From the NCBI GenBank assembly GCA_947259685.1, contig CAMYNC010000002.1:1-64000 (forward strand): DNA of 64,000 nt, in the 5' to 3' direction. Of this stretch, positions 34,816-43,907 are shown in pieces. Numbering within the stretch: the first letter of the stretch is position 1; every line of letters begins with the position of its first letter. Made by a program: the position numbers and the translations under genes. Source of the DNA: an uncultured Desulfuromonadales bacterium. GTDB taxonomy: Bacteria > Desulfobacterota > Desulfuromonadia > Desulfuromonadales > Geopsychrobacteraceae. The notes under the pieces were generated by a model. It saw only the letters and a program-made list of their open reading frames with translations. It was not told where the DNA came from and did no database searches.

Positions 34816-35906
34816 GAATAATGCCCCCAGACAGAAATCCCCACAAACAGCAGAATACCCAAAATATAGCAGGCAATGAACAGCGGCCTGCGCCCCGGGC
34901 GACGTTCCCTGCCGCGATCAATAAAGGGGAGCAATGCCAAACCGGTCATGACTGCCCCCTGGGCAGCCAGCCCGAGAAATTCACTGGGGAAAACCTTAAG
35001 CGTCTGATAGGCCCAGAGAAAATACCATTCCGGTTTGATATGCTCCGGTGTGGTAAAGGGATCTGCCGGCTCAAAAGCCGAAGGCGGAATAAACAGGCCG
35101 GGAGCAAAAAACACCAGGTAGACCAACCCGGCGAGGAAAAAGAAGATCACCGCCATATCCTTGATGGCATAGTTGGGGAAAAACGGAATACCGCCAGGGT
35201 GCTCTTCGTGATGGAAATATTCCTTAACTTCTGCCGGACGGTAATCATCGCCAAACGGTGGCCGGGAAATGCCGATCCGCCGCACGCAAAACAGATGGAA
35301 TCCGACCAGAGCGACTAACCCGGCTGGCAAAACCATCACATGCAGCGCGAAAAACCGCCCCAGGGTGGCATCGCCGACCATCGCCCCACCGCGCATGAAT
35401 CGCACCAGGGCATCGCCGATCACCGGCACCGCGCCGGCGGCATCGGTGGCCACGGTGGTGGCCCAAAAAGAGAGCTGACTCCAAGGCAGCAGATAGCCGG
35501 TCAAACAGAGAGCAAAAGACAAATTCAGCAGGATAAAACCGGAAACCCAGGTCAGCTCACGAGGCTTCTTGTAGCTGCCCATAAACAGCACCGAAAGCAT
35601 ATGCAGCAACAGCGCGATAACGATGACATTGGAACCGACGGCATGCAGATAGCGGATCAGCCAGCCATAAGGCACCTCATTCATGATCCGCTCAACGCTC
35701 TGAAATGCCTCGGCCGGATTCGGCACATAATAAACCAGCAACAGAATCCCGGTGACAAATTGCAGTACGAACAGAGTAATCAGCACCGCCCCCAGGGTGT
35801 ACCAGACGTTCACATTGCGCGGCAGCAGGTATTTGGTCAGGTTCTGCTCCAGAATGTCCCTGATCCCCAGGCGCACTTCGAGAAATTTATAAATTCGCCC
35901 CAGCAT
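34812..35906 (-). CDS. Cytochrome b of a bc-type quinol:cytochrome c complex
   Basis: Integral membrane cytochrome b of 364 residues. Two heme-ligating His pairs are visible in HAVGSNVIVIALLLH and HVMVLPAGLVALVGFH, with 13 and 14 intervening residues. The Qo motif is KPEWYFLW. About eight transmembrane helices are present, a single-chain fusion of the b6 and subunit IV parts, but shorter than mitochondrial cytochrome b. It lies between Rieske and a pentaheme cytochrome c in one operon. It would oxidise menaquinol and pass electrons to the periplasm. Confidence 0.95.
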   Translation of the reverse strand: MLGRIYKFLEVRLGIRDILEQNLTKYLLPRNVNVWYTLGAVLITLFVLQFVTGILLLVYYVPNPAEAFQSVERIMNEVPYGWLIRYLHAVGSNVIVIALLLHMLSVLFMGSYKKPRELTWVSGFILLNLSFALCLTGYLLPWSQLSFWATTVATDAAGAVPVIGDALVRFMRGGAMVGDATLGRFFALHVMVLPAGLVALVGFHLFCVRRIGISRPPFGDDYRPAEVKEYFHHEEHPGGIPFFPNYAIKDMAVIFFFLAGLVYLVFFAPGLFIPPSAFEPADPFTTPEHIKPEWYFLWAYQTLKVFPSEFLGLAAQGAVMTGLALLPFIDRGRERRPGRRPLFIACYILGILLFVGISVWGHYS

Positions 35907-35914
35907 GTTCCCCC

Positions 35915-36349
35915 CTATCCGACCTGAACCTGGTCACCGACCAGGGCAACTGGCAACACTTCCAGGGGCTCTGGTGGCGGCCCGCCTAACACCTTGCCCT
36001 CAACCGAAAACCGACCGGCGTGACAAGGGCAGAGGAACTCCTGCTGCTCGGGAACCCATTTTATGACACAGCCCAGGTGAGTGCAGACCGCAGAGAAGGC
36101 CGCGAACTGGCCTGGTATCACCTGCAAGACGACTGCAGGTTTTCCATGGAAGCTGAAAAAGTGAGCCTGCTCCAAAGAAATCTGATCACGCAGAATAGAA
36201 ATCTTTTCCAGCGCACCTTCCCCCGACGAGGGGGCCAGAAACCGCCAGACCGGCCAAGCGGCAGCGGCCGAGACGACCAGCCCGACCCCTCCCAGCAAGA
36301 TTCCGAGGAAGGTCCTGCGCTCGGACAGATTGACAGATGGATCGGTCAT
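35915..36349 (-). CDS. Rieske iron-sulfur protein
   Basis: Rieske [2Fe-2S] subunit of 144 residues. It has a Tat signal with RRTFLG, an uncleaved N-terminal membrane helix (about 14-34), and the cluster motifs CTHLGC and CPCHAGRF followed by the proline-rich GGPPPEPL. Start ATG 36349 has AGGAG seven nt upstream; a TTG one codon earlier is unlikely. It is the first gene of the Rieske / cytochrome b / cytochrome c operon and follows the DUF1573 gene on the same strand. Confidence 0.95.
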   Translation of the reverse strand: MTDPSVNLSERRTFLGILLGGVGLVVSAAAAWPVWRFLAPSSGEGALEKISILRDQISLEQAHFFSFHGKPAVVLQVIPGQFAAFSAVCTHLGCVIKWVPEQQEFLCPCHAGRFSVEGKVLGGPPPEPLEVLPVALVGDQVQVG

Positions 36350-36383
36350 CAAAGAACTCCTTGAAGTTTGTTAGGAAATAATT

Positions 36384-37061
36384 TTACTCGGCAAGACGGG
36401 CAGCAACCGGCAAACGCAGTTGGGAGACGTTGGGATGATTGGTCGAGATGATGATATAACCACCAAGGCGCGATTTTCCAGCGGCCAAGCTACCGGCAAC
36501 CTGCAACTCAACCTGGCTGCCTGCCGGCAGCTGTAGACTGCTTAAGGTGACGTTGACATCCGGGCTGGTCGACTGCGCTGGCTGCAGAACGACGTCTGTC
36601 TTCCCCTGGTTAACGATGGTGATCACCGACTCCAAGGGGCTGTCTGCAGCAACCTTGCCCCAACGGACCCGCTCCGGAGTCATCACCAGTTCAGCCTTGA
36701 TCTGGCCATAGATACTGAAACTCAACTCTGGCATTTGCGGATCGTTTGACTCTAAGCTGATGGTTTTGGTGACCCCGCCTTGAAACTTGGCGGAATCGAA
36801 CTTGGCTTGCAGCTCACCCATTTCACCGGGGGCGATCCGCCGCGACGACAGCAATGCCGCTGTGCAGCCACAGGAGCTGCGCACATTGCTGATTTCAAGA
36901 ATCTCATCGCCAGCGTTGCGGAAACGGAAGGTGTATTCGACTTGGTCACCTTGCAGTATTTCACCAAAATCGTAGCTGAGCTGTTCGGCTGCCAATTGCG
37001 GCGCAGCAAGGGCAACAGAGTTGCTGAAAAACAGAAAAATAAGCGGTAAAATGAAACGCAT
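36384..37061 (-). CDS. DUF1573 periplasmic protein
   Basis: Exported protein of 225 residues (signal peptide about 1-19) with the DUF1573 pattern FGEILQGDQVEYTFRFRN and SSCGCTAALLSS, an immunoglobulin-like fold. A second similar domain fills the C-terminal half (RVRWGKVAADSPLESVITI). It lies 35 nt before the Rieske gene on the same strand, so it may be part of that operon, possibly a chaperone or scaffold; function unknown. Confidence 0.85.
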   Translation of the reverse strand: MRFILPLIFLFFSNSVALAAPQLAAEQLSYDFGEILQGDQVEYTFRFRNAGDEILEISNVRSSCGCTAALLSSRRIAPGEMGELQAKFDSAKFQGGVTKTISLESNDPQMPELSFSIYGQIKAELVMTPERVRWGKVAADSPLESVITIVNQGKTDVVLQPAQSTSPDVNVTLSSLQLPAGSQVELQVAGSLAAGKSRLGGYIIISTNHPNVSQLRLPVAARLAE

Positions 37062-37225
37062 TCTCGTCGATCCTTTCAGTTTAGACCATCATTCTAACAG
37101 CTTCGAATAATAGCACAAATATCGCGGAGGAAACAGCGTGTATACATTGCAGTATAATTGACAGCTGCGCAGTTTTCCTGCTATATGTTTCTGTCAATTA
37201 TTCCAACAAGGAGCCAGACATTCAG

Positions 37226-37753
37226 ATGGCGGAGCAAACCCGCAGAATCCTCTATTCCAGAGAAAAAATTTCCGCAGAAGTCAGACGGCTCGGCCAGGAA
37301 ATCAGTCGCGACTATGGTGACCAGGAAATCATGCTGGTCGGGGTTTTAAAAGGCTCCTTTCTTTTCATCGCCGATCTGATCCGTGAAATCAACTCGCCAA
37401 GCGTGGTTGACTTCGTTCGCCTGGCCAGTTACGGCTCCGGCACCCAGACCTCGGGAATCATCGAATTTCGCAAAGAACTGGAAATGCCGATCCGTGATCG
37501 GGATGTGATTATCATTGAAGATATTGTCGATAGTGGCTATACGCTGGAATGCCTGTACAATAAACTATTATTGCAACAGCCCCGCTCACTGAAGATTTGT
37601 ACTTTGATCGATAAACGTGCGCGCCGAGAAGTCGAGATCGAGGCCGATTATGTCGGCATCAGCATGGATGATGGCTTTATCATCGGCTATGGCCTGGACC
37701 ACGATGAGCGCTACCGCAACCTGCCGGATATCTATCTGGTAGAAGATGCCTGA
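37226..37753 (+). CDS. hpt: Hypoxanthine phosphoribosyltransferase
   Basis: Purine salvage enzyme that makes IMP/GMP from hypoxanthine/guanine and PRPP. The PRPP-binding motif VIIIEDIVDSGYTLE and the N-terminal VGVLKGSFLF loop are present; 175 residues is standard. AGGAG lies about 12 nt before ATG 37226, rather far. It is divergent from the DUF1573-Rieske operon. Confidence 0.95.
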   Translation: MAEQTRRILYSREKISAEVRRLGQEISRDYGDQEIMLVGVLKGSFLFIADLIREINSPSVVDFVRLASYGSGTQTSGIIEFRKELEMPIRDRDVIIIEDIVDSGYTLECLYNKLLLQQPRSLKICTLIDKRARREVEIEADYVGISMDDGFIIGYGLDHDERYRNLPDIYLVEDA

Positions 37754-37810
37754 GTTTTTTTGGAGTGTTATTGCCGGCTCATCGATGAGCCAACCAAAGG
37801 AGAGAATCTG

Positions 37811-38956
37811 ATGGTTATTGTCTGCCCAGAGTGCACGACCAAATTCCGCATCAACCCCGAGCGCATTCCCGATACCGGCGCGAAAGTCCGTTGTGCCCGT
37901 TGCCGGGCCGTGTTCAGAGCGACCAAACCGCTCGCCGCCGCAGCCAGCGCCGCATCGATCTGGCCAGACACAGCGACGAAACCAGAACCCGCTACGGCTG
38001 AAAGCTCCCAGGAGGAGGGTTTCGCCTTCGGTGATGCGGCCGACAGTCCGGCAGAGGATCCGGCCATCGAGCAATCGCCCGCGACCGACAAAGATTTCAG
38101 CTACGAACGGTTTCGGGTCGAAGCTGAGGAAGAAGAAACAACGGTGCCTGACGAGGCCTTCTCTTTCAACAGTGAAACGGACGCTGAAACTGATGAGCAA
38201 TTCAGGATTGTGGACAACCCTACAGATGCTCTGCCTGCTGACCTTAAGGCCAGTGACGAAAAAATAACCGAAGATTTTTCCCCAAGCTTTGCGGACGCCA
38301 GCGATACTGCTGCAGTCGTAGAGCCTCCGGCCGGAGATACTGAAATTGCCGAGGCCTTTACTCCGGCAGCTGCAGAGACCGCCGAGCCACCAGTCATGCC
38401 AGCCCAGGAAAAAACTGGCGGGATGGCCAGCCTGATGCGGATGCTCTTATTGCTGGTGCTCGGCGTGCTGATTCTTGGTGGCGTTCTGATCTACCTGAAC
38501 GGGCCAGAGCAGTTTCAGCAATCCCTCCAGCAAATGTTTGGGCAAAAAGGCGACCAGCCGATACAAACCGGCCAGATCGTTCTAAACAACCTGCAGGGCA
38601 GCTTTGTAAGTAACCAGGAAACGGGCGAGCTGTTCGTGATTCGCGGCGAGGCTCTCAACCAATTTTCCGAGCCGCGCGCGTCGATTCAGGTAAAGGGCGT
38701 GATCTTCGATGCTGAGGAGAAACCGCTGCTGCAAAAGACCATCTTTGCCGGGAACCCGATCAGCGATCAGGATCTGCGTTCACTGCCGTACAGTAAAATC
38801 GAAGAGCTGATGAGTAACCAGTTCGGTCAATCGCTCAGCAACATGAACGTCAATACCGACCAGGCGATTCCCTTTGCCATTGTTTTTCGCGACCTGCCGA
38901 AAACCCTCTCGGAGTTCAGCGTCGATGTCACCTCATCGCAACCCGCGGCGAAATAG
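37811..38956 (+). CDS. Zinc-ribbon (MJ0042) / DUF3426 membrane protein
   Basis: Product of 381 residues. The N-terminal MJ0042-type zinc finger has two CxxC pairs (CPECTTKF and CARCRAVF), then a long acidic, low-complexity linker (about 45-205), a single membrane helix (about 218-240) and a DUF3426 domain (GELFVIRGEALNQ onward). This architecture recurs in deltaproteobacteria; role unknown. ATG 37811 has AAGGAGA seven nt upstream. It is 57 nt after hpt. Confidence 0.85.
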   Translation: MVIVCPECTTKFRINPERIPDTGAKVRCARCRAVFRATKPLAAAASAASIWPDTATKPEPATAESSQEEGFAFGDAADSPAEDPAIEQSPATDKDFSYERFRVEAEEEETTVPDEAFSFNSETDAETDEQFRIVDNPTDALPADLKASDEKITEDFSPSFADASDTAAVVEPPAGDTEIAEAFTPAAAETAEPPVMPAQEKTGGMASLMRMLLLLVLGVLILGGVLIYLNGPEQFQQSLQQMFGQKGDQPIQTGQIVLNNLQGSFVSNQETGELFVIRGEALNQFSEPRASIQVKGVIFDAEEKPLLQKTIFAGNPISDQDLRSLPYSKIEELMSNQFGQSLSNMNVNTDQAIPFAIVFRDLPKTLSEFSVDVTSSQPAAK

Positions 38957-39016
38957 CAGCTGCCCCTTCTTTTTAGACTCCGCCTTAAGAACGACAATCT
39001 AAAGGAAGCAGTAAAC

Positions 39017-39055
39017 AAAAAAAAGACGGCGACTAATAAAGCCACCGTCTTTTTC
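39017..39055. terminator. Bidirectional terminator
   Basis: Stem GACGGCGAC/GCCACCGTC (39025-39033 with 39041-39049), eight A before and five T after on the plus strand. It terminates the zinc-ribbon gene (plus) and the ferredoxin (minus). Confidence 0.85.
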
Positions 39056-39077
39056 TAGCAATGTAACTTGGCCTGAA

Positions 39078-39248
39078 TCAGGCTTCAGCGATTGCAGTCA
39101 CCGGGCAGGTGTCCACGCAGGCAGCGCAGTCAGTGCAGGTGCCGGCGTCAATCACGTAGATCGGGTCGCCTTCAGTGATAGCGCCAACCGGACAGGAATC
39201 CAAGCAAGCACCACAAGCGATACATTCATCAGAAATTGCGTAAGCCAT
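39078..39248 (-). CDS. Second small 2[4Fe-4S] ferredoxin
   Basis: Fifty-six residues with two cluster motifs (CIACGACLDSCP and CTDCAACVDTCP), strongly similar in layout to the ferredoxin at 33745. The SD GAGGAGG precedes ATG 39248. It is monocistronic with a terminator downstream. Confidence 0.95.
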   Translation of the reverse strand: MAYAISDECIACGACLDSCPVGAITEGDPIYVIDAGTCTDCAACVDTCPVTAIAEA

Positions 39249-39547
39249 TATTCTTTCCTCCTCAAAATCGTGAGATATGCGGCATCAACCCGTAGATGCC
39301 TTTTGACTAAGTCGGGCACACTTTAACCGATCTTTTAGCGCCTGTCTAGCCCCTAGAAAAAGCCTTGCCAACAACGCCTGATCTACGCTAGCCTGTAGCA
39401 CATTTTTATTCAGCAAACCCTTTACAGTTCAAGGGTTTTTGCTATATTTCCATTGATTAGCATCGGGCACTTAAGCGACAATAAAACGTTATTTTATTTC
39501 CCTAAAGATTCTAAGTTCTGGAATCAATTAATTCGGAGGAGACAAAA
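39249..39547 (+). promoter_or_regulatory. Promoter region of ackA
   Basis: TTTACA (39421-39426), a 16-nt spacer and TATATT (39443-39448) make a good sigma70-like promoter about 100 nt before ackA. An inverted repeat AATAAAA/TTTTATT at about 39480-39498 lies in the transcribed leader and could bind a regulator. Confidence 0.55.
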
Positions 39548-40813
39548 ATGGATATTCTTGCACTGAATTGCGGCAGTTCATCGGTTAAATATCAGCTTTA
39601 CGACTGGAAGAAAAAAGAAGTCATCGCCAAAGGGATGGTTGAGCGGGTCACTATTGGTGATTCTTACATCATCCACGAAGTTCCCGGCCGGGAAACCTAC
39701 CGCGAAGAATATGAATGTCCCGATCACAAAACCGCCGTCCATCTGATCGTTAAAGTTTTGACCAGCAAGGAATATGGCGTGGTCGAAGATATGAATCAGA
39801 TTTCGGCTGTCGGTCACCGGGTGGTGCATGGTGGCGAGAAATTCACCCGCTCGGTGATGATCAACGATGAAGTTCTCCAGGCGATTAAAGATGTCCAGCA
39901 CCTGGCACCACTGCACAATCCGCCGAACATCTCAGGGATCGAAGCCGCCCAGGCCAACCTGCCGGATGTGCCGCACATCGCCATCTTCGACACCGCTTTC
40001 CATCAGACCATGCCGGAATACGCCTACACTTACCCAGTGCCTCAAGAGTGGTACGAAAAACATGGCGTGCGCCGCTACGGTTTCCATGGTACCAGCCACC
40101 TCTACGTTTCGAAACGGGCAGCGGTGCTGCTCGGCAAAGCACCTAAAGACTGCAACATCATCACCATGCATATCGGCAACGGCGTCTCCCACTCAGCGAT
40201 TAAAAATGGGGTCTCCGTCGATACCTCCATGGGGCTGACCCCGCTTGAAGGGGCAATCATGGGCACCCGCTGCGGAGATATTGACCCGGCGATTCCGGCT
40301 TTTGTCATGGAGCGCGAAGGACTCACGCCGAAAGAGATGGATGGCATCCTGAATAAAAAGTCAGGCGTCCTTGGGGTAACCGGCGAGTTTACCGATCGGC
40401 GCGACGTGATCGAGGCGGCGGAAGCCGGCAATCAGCGCGCCGCCCTGGCGCTGGAGATGGAAGGTTACCGACTGAAAAAATATATCGGTTCCTACTGTGC
40501 CGCTCTTGGTCGCCTGGACGCAGTTGTCTTTACTGCCGGCGTCGGCGAAATGGGTTGGCTGATCCGCGAGAAAGCTCTGGAAAATCTTGACCACATCGGG
40601 ATCATTCTCGACAAAGAGAAAAACCGCAACACCATGACCCGTAAAAAAGAGACTATGATCACCACCCCCAACTCGCCGGTCAAGGTGTTCGTCATCCCAA
40701 CCGACGAAGAACTGGTCTTTACTGAAGATGTCGTGGCGATCCTTGAAGAGACCTATACCGACCACATGAAATTCACCTACTCCTTTGCTGACAGCACCTT
40801 CCAGCGGAGCTAA
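39548..40813 (+). CDS. ackA: Acetate kinase
   Basis: Interconverts acetate + ATP and acetyl phosphate + ADP. Family motifs visible are LALNCGSSSVKY, GHRVVHGG, FDTAFHQTMP, YGFHGTSH, TMHIGNG and the C-terminal VIPTDEE. At 421 residues it is slightly above the usual 400, mainly at the C-terminus. A strong SD (GGAGGAG) and a terminator frame it as a single-gene unit; no pta gene follows in this window. It fits acetate use through the SSS transporter. Confidence 0.97.
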   Translation: MDILALNCGSSSVKYQLYDWKKKEVIAKGMVERVTIGDSYIIHEVPGRETYREEYECPDHKTAVHLIVKVLTSKEYGVVEDMNQISAVGHRVVHGGEKFTRSVMINDEVLQAIKDVQHLAPLHNPPNISGIEAAQANLPDVPHIAIFDTAFHQTMPEYAYTYPVPQEWYEKHGVRRYGFHGTSHLYVSKRAAVLLGKAPKDCNIITMHIGNGVSHSAIKNGVSVDTSMGLTPLEGAIMGTRCGDIDPAIPAFVMEREGLTPKEMDGILNKKSGVLGVTGEFTDRRDVIEAAEAGNQRAALALEMEGYRLKKYIGSYCAALGRLDAVVFTAGVGEMGWLIREKALENLDHIGIILDKEKNRNTMTRKKETMITTPNSPVKVFVIPTDEELVFTEDVVAILEETYTDHMKFTYSFADSTFQRS

Positions 40814-40835
40814 ACGTTCTTAAGATTTCTTTTTA

Positions 40836-40872
40836 AAGGCCGGCAGCGCAAGCTGTCGGCCTTTTATTTTTT
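40836..40872 (+). terminator. Rho-independent terminator of ackA
   Basis: An 11-bp stem AAGGCCGGCAG/CTGTCGGCCTT (one G-U pair) with a 6-nt loop, followed by a T-rich tail. Confidence 0.92.
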
Positions 40873-40939
40873 AAAACCTGATTGCCGACACGATAAGAAT
40901 GCTCTAAGATATGAGCCAATCTTTTTCTAAGGAATCAGC

Positions 40940-42019
40940 ATGCAAGAAGCGACTGATAAACTGCAACAGCAGCTCAGGCTGCTAGAGGAAGAAAACCGCC
41001 AGCTGAAAGATGCCTGCCAGCAGTTGCAGAGTTCGCAGGAAGGTCTGGAACAGGCGATCGGTGACACCAATGCAAAACTGCTGCGTTCCGAAATGACCAG
41101 CATGGAACTTGAGCAGGTTTTTTCAGCCTGCACTGATGCGCTCTGGGTCATCCGCGAAGATGGCATTGTGGTTCGTGCCAACCAGCCGATGCTCGATCTA
41201 CTGAGAAAACCGATCTCTGAAGTTGTCGGCCACAATTGCTCAGACCTTCTCGATTACCAGTATTGCCATTCTGAACAATGCCCCTTATTGACCTCCAGAA
41301 CACAGAAGCAGGAATTTGACATCCAACTCACCGGTAAATCTGGCGAACAGACGGATCATATCTTGGCGACCGCCCCCCTAGTGACACTGGATGGCAGCCC
41401 TGGAATTGTCGGTCAATTCAAAGATATCACCAGCCGCAAAAAGGCTGAAAAAGAATTAGCTGAGGCGAACAGGGTACTGAAGCGGATGGCGAGCGTGGAT
41501 GGCTTGACCCAGATCGCCAATCGGCGCTGTTTTGATGAAACCTTACAGCAGGAATGGCAGCGGCAAAAAAGAAACCAGCTGCCGCTCTCACTTATTATCG
41601 GCGATATCGATTTCTTCAAAAAATATAATGATTATTACGGCCACCAGGCAGGCGATGACTGTTTGCAGCAGATCAGCAAAGCTCTAGCCGACTCGGTGCT
41701 ACGCCCGGCAGATCTGGTTGCTCGCTACGGAGGCGAAGAATTTGTCATACTGTTGCCGGAAATCGACCAGAAGGGCGCCCTGCAGGTCGGCGAAAGGGTA
41801 ATGGCAAATATCGCCCAGCTGAGCATCGAACACCAAGCCTCAGAGGTTAGTTCTAAGGTCACGATGAGCATCGGCACCTCCACCCTGGTCCCGACCTCAG
41901 CTCAGTCTCTGGAGGCACTGATCGCCCTCGCCGACAAGGCTCTTTATCAGGCAAAAGAGCAGGGACGAAATCGCATCACCCCAGCTCCTGTCAGGCAGCT
42001 TATTGCTGAGCCAGAATAG
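40940..42019 (+). CDS. PAS-GGDEF diguanylate cyclase
   Basis: Cytoplasmic protein of 359 residues. An N-terminal coiled coil (about 2-55) is followed by a PAS domain (about 55-170, with VFSACTDALWVIRED) and a GGDEF domain (about 185-350). The active-site loop is GGEEF and the inhibitory I-site RPAD lies exactly five residues ahead, so an active, product-inhibited cyclic-di-GMP synthase is predicted. The PAS domain has a Cys-containing stretch (YQYCHSEQCPLL) that could sense redox state. SD AAGGA upstream. Confidence 0.92.
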   Translation: MQEATDKLQQQLRLLEEENRQLKDACQQLQSSQEGLEQAIGDTNAKLLRSEMTSMELEQVFSACTDALWVIREDGIVVRANQPMLDLLRKPISEVVGHNCSDLLDYQYCHSEQCPLLTSRTQKQEFDIQLTGKSGEQTDHILATAPLVTLDGSPGIVGQFKDITSRKKAEKELAEANRVLKRMASVDGLTQIANRRCFDETLQQEWQRQKRNQLPLSLIIGDIDFFKKYNDYYGHQAGDDCLQQISKALADSVLRPADLVARYGGEEFVILLPEIDQKGALQVGERVMANIAQLSIEHQASEVSSKVTMSIGTSTLVPTSAQSLEALIALADKALYQAKEQGRNRITPAPVRQLIAEPE

Positions 42020-42112
42020 ACTGCTCTTTTACCACCAGGTCATCCACCGGCTAGATGGGCACTTCGGTCCAGCCGCAAATCTCCTCCAGGTTCCTCAAGT
42101 ATTATGGGCCTT

Positions 42113-43531
42113 TTAGTCTCCTGCAGTCAGTGGCAAACGAATAACAAAACAACTCCCTTCGCCCGGCGTGGAACGCACCTTCAAGGTCCCGCCATGGCGA
42201 TCAACAACAATAAAATAGGCGACAAACATTCCCAGGCCAGTCCCCCGCCCAACCTCTTTGGTGGTAAAAAACGGCTCGAAAATCCGCCGACAGGTTTCTT
42301 CATCCATGCCGATGCCGTTGTCTTCTATCTGAATCTCGCAGCAGTCATCAACCTGTCGAACACGAAGGCAAAACTGCGGCTGCCGGTCAGGCTGCGGCCA
42401 GGTGAGCATAGCGTGGGCACCGTTACGTAGCAGATTGACAAACACCTGTTGCATTCGGGAACGGTCACAGGCCAGCAAAGGCAGATCTCCTGCATACTCA
42501 TAGACGATATTTATCGAACGAAAATCGTAGTTGGCCGATAGATCGAATTCCTTGGAGGCTAACTCGACACTCTGATTGAGCAGTTCGCAAATATCGACTG
42601 GGGCGGGGTTCAATTCGCGATGACGACTGAAATCGAGGATATCCGAAACGATTTGACCAACCCGGTTGCTCTGGCCCCGGATATTCCCAGTCAACTTGGC
42701 AATCTCCAACCTATCAAAATAACTCTGCAAAGCCGGCAGCGACAACTGGCAATCGCGAGCCAGGCGTTGATTTTTCTCAACTTCAAGATCCAGACGAAGT
42801 TGCAAAACCTGAGCGTTCTGCATCACACCTGCGATCGGGTTGTTAATCTCATGCGCCATTCCGGCAGCCAGACTCCCGATGGAAATCATCTTTTCGTTCT
42901 GGATCAGCATCTCTTCAAGCTGTTTTCGCTGGGTGATATCGTGGCCGATACTGTTGATCGACTCCAGCGAGCCATCAGCTCGGTAGTGGATATTTGTCGA
43001 CCAAAGCAACCAGGTCAATCCCCCCTGCCGGCTTAACTGCCGGTTTTCAAATTCGACACTTTTCAAACGCTGCTGCAGTGCCTGATGGAACTGCGCCTCT
43101 GCCTCTTCCCGATCTTCCGGATGAACGAAGCCGAAGGCCGGCAGCCCGAGACACTCTTCTGGGGGCAGACCGAAAACCTCTTGGGAACGGGCATTCACAT
43201 AAGTAATAATTCCCTGTTCATTGACCTGAGAGACTAAATCATCGGAACGCTCGACAAAATCGCGATAGAGTTTCTCGCTTTTCAACAATTTTTCATCGGC
43301 CAGGGCTCGGTTCCCGGTAAAGGCCTTGACCAGACAAAACACCAGTAGCGCCGTCAGCAAGACATAGACAATCCCCTTGCCGGTCTGGATGGCGGTCATC
43401 AGGTCAAGGTCTTGAACAAAAAAGGCGAGGAGCTGATCAGAAAAGAAAACCCAGAGAAAACCGAAGACAGCGTAAAGAAGAGCAACCCTGAAGGCAGCTC
43501 TGTTCAACTGGTTAGCAAATAGACTTTTCAT
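42113..43531 (-). CDS. PAS-domain sensor histidine kinase (orphan)
   Basis: Protein of 472 residues with two N-terminal membrane helices (about 13-35 and 45-65) and a PAS/PAC domain (about 85-205). A HisKA region with [17 protein letters not shown] carries the phospho-acceptor His. The ATPase domain shows [17 protein letters not shown] and GRGTGLGM. No response regulator gene is adjacent. The SD GGGGGA lies before ATG 43531. It is divergent from the TIR gene. Confidence 0.92.
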   Translation of the reverse strand: MKSLFANQLNRAAFRVALLYAVFGFLWVFFSDQLLAFFVQDLDLMTAIQTGKGIVYVLLTALLVFCLVKAFTGNRALADEKLLKSEKLYRDFVERSDDLVSQVNEQGIITYVNARSQEVFGLPPEECLGLPAFGFVHPEDREEAEAQFHQALQQRLKSVEFENRQLSRQGGLTWLLWSTNIHYRADGSLESINSIGHDITQRKQLEEMLIQNEKMISIGSLAAGMAHEINNPIAGVMQNAQVLQLRLDLEVEKNQRLARDCQLSLPALQSYFDRLEIAKLTGNIRGQSNRVGQIVSDILDFSRHRELNPAPVDICELLNQSVELASKEFDLSANYDFRSINIVYEYAGDLPLLACDRSRMQQVFVNLLRNGAHAMLTWPQPDRQPQFCLRVRQVDDCCEIQIEDNGIGMDEETCRRIFEPFFTTKEVGRGTGLGMFVAYFIVVDRHGGTLKVRSTPGEGSCFVIRLPLTAGD

Positions 43532-43907
43532 TTTTCCCCCTTGGGGACAACACCAAAATTGAATTTAAATTAATACTATAGGCTAGCAGGGAAATTTCCT
43601 CAAGCAATCATCCCTGTTGGAGACTGTCCAGGTTCTGGACGGCAATGCGATCCTCCCTCTGAATTTTAATTCGATACCGATCTTGCTATTTTTCAAGTCA
43701 TCCGCTGAATTCCTTTCTTATCATTTCAGCAAAGAAAGATTTTTCTGAGTTATTTATGTTTAAAAACTGGAGACTTGCAGCGAAGCGATTAAAATTGAAG
43801 GTATCGGCTCGCTGAGAGCTGTCGCAAAACAACAGTAAAAAGCAGCCAACAGCCTGTGCTTAGGAATGTAGCACCAAAGAGAGGATTTCCGGTAGGGAGG
43901 CGCATTG
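43532..43907. other. Divergent intergenic region, no gene seen
   Basis: AT-rich region between the sensor kinase and TIR gene. It contains GTCCAG/CTGGAC arms (43626-43640), a possible operator, and AT-rich blocks that could be promoters for either gene. No ORF is supported. Confidence 0.4.

Noticed and set aside
43619..43628. GGAGACTGTC shared with 26761-26770
   Set aside because: A 10-mer found twice in 64 kb is near what chance allows; the flanks do not match, so no repeat family is claimed.
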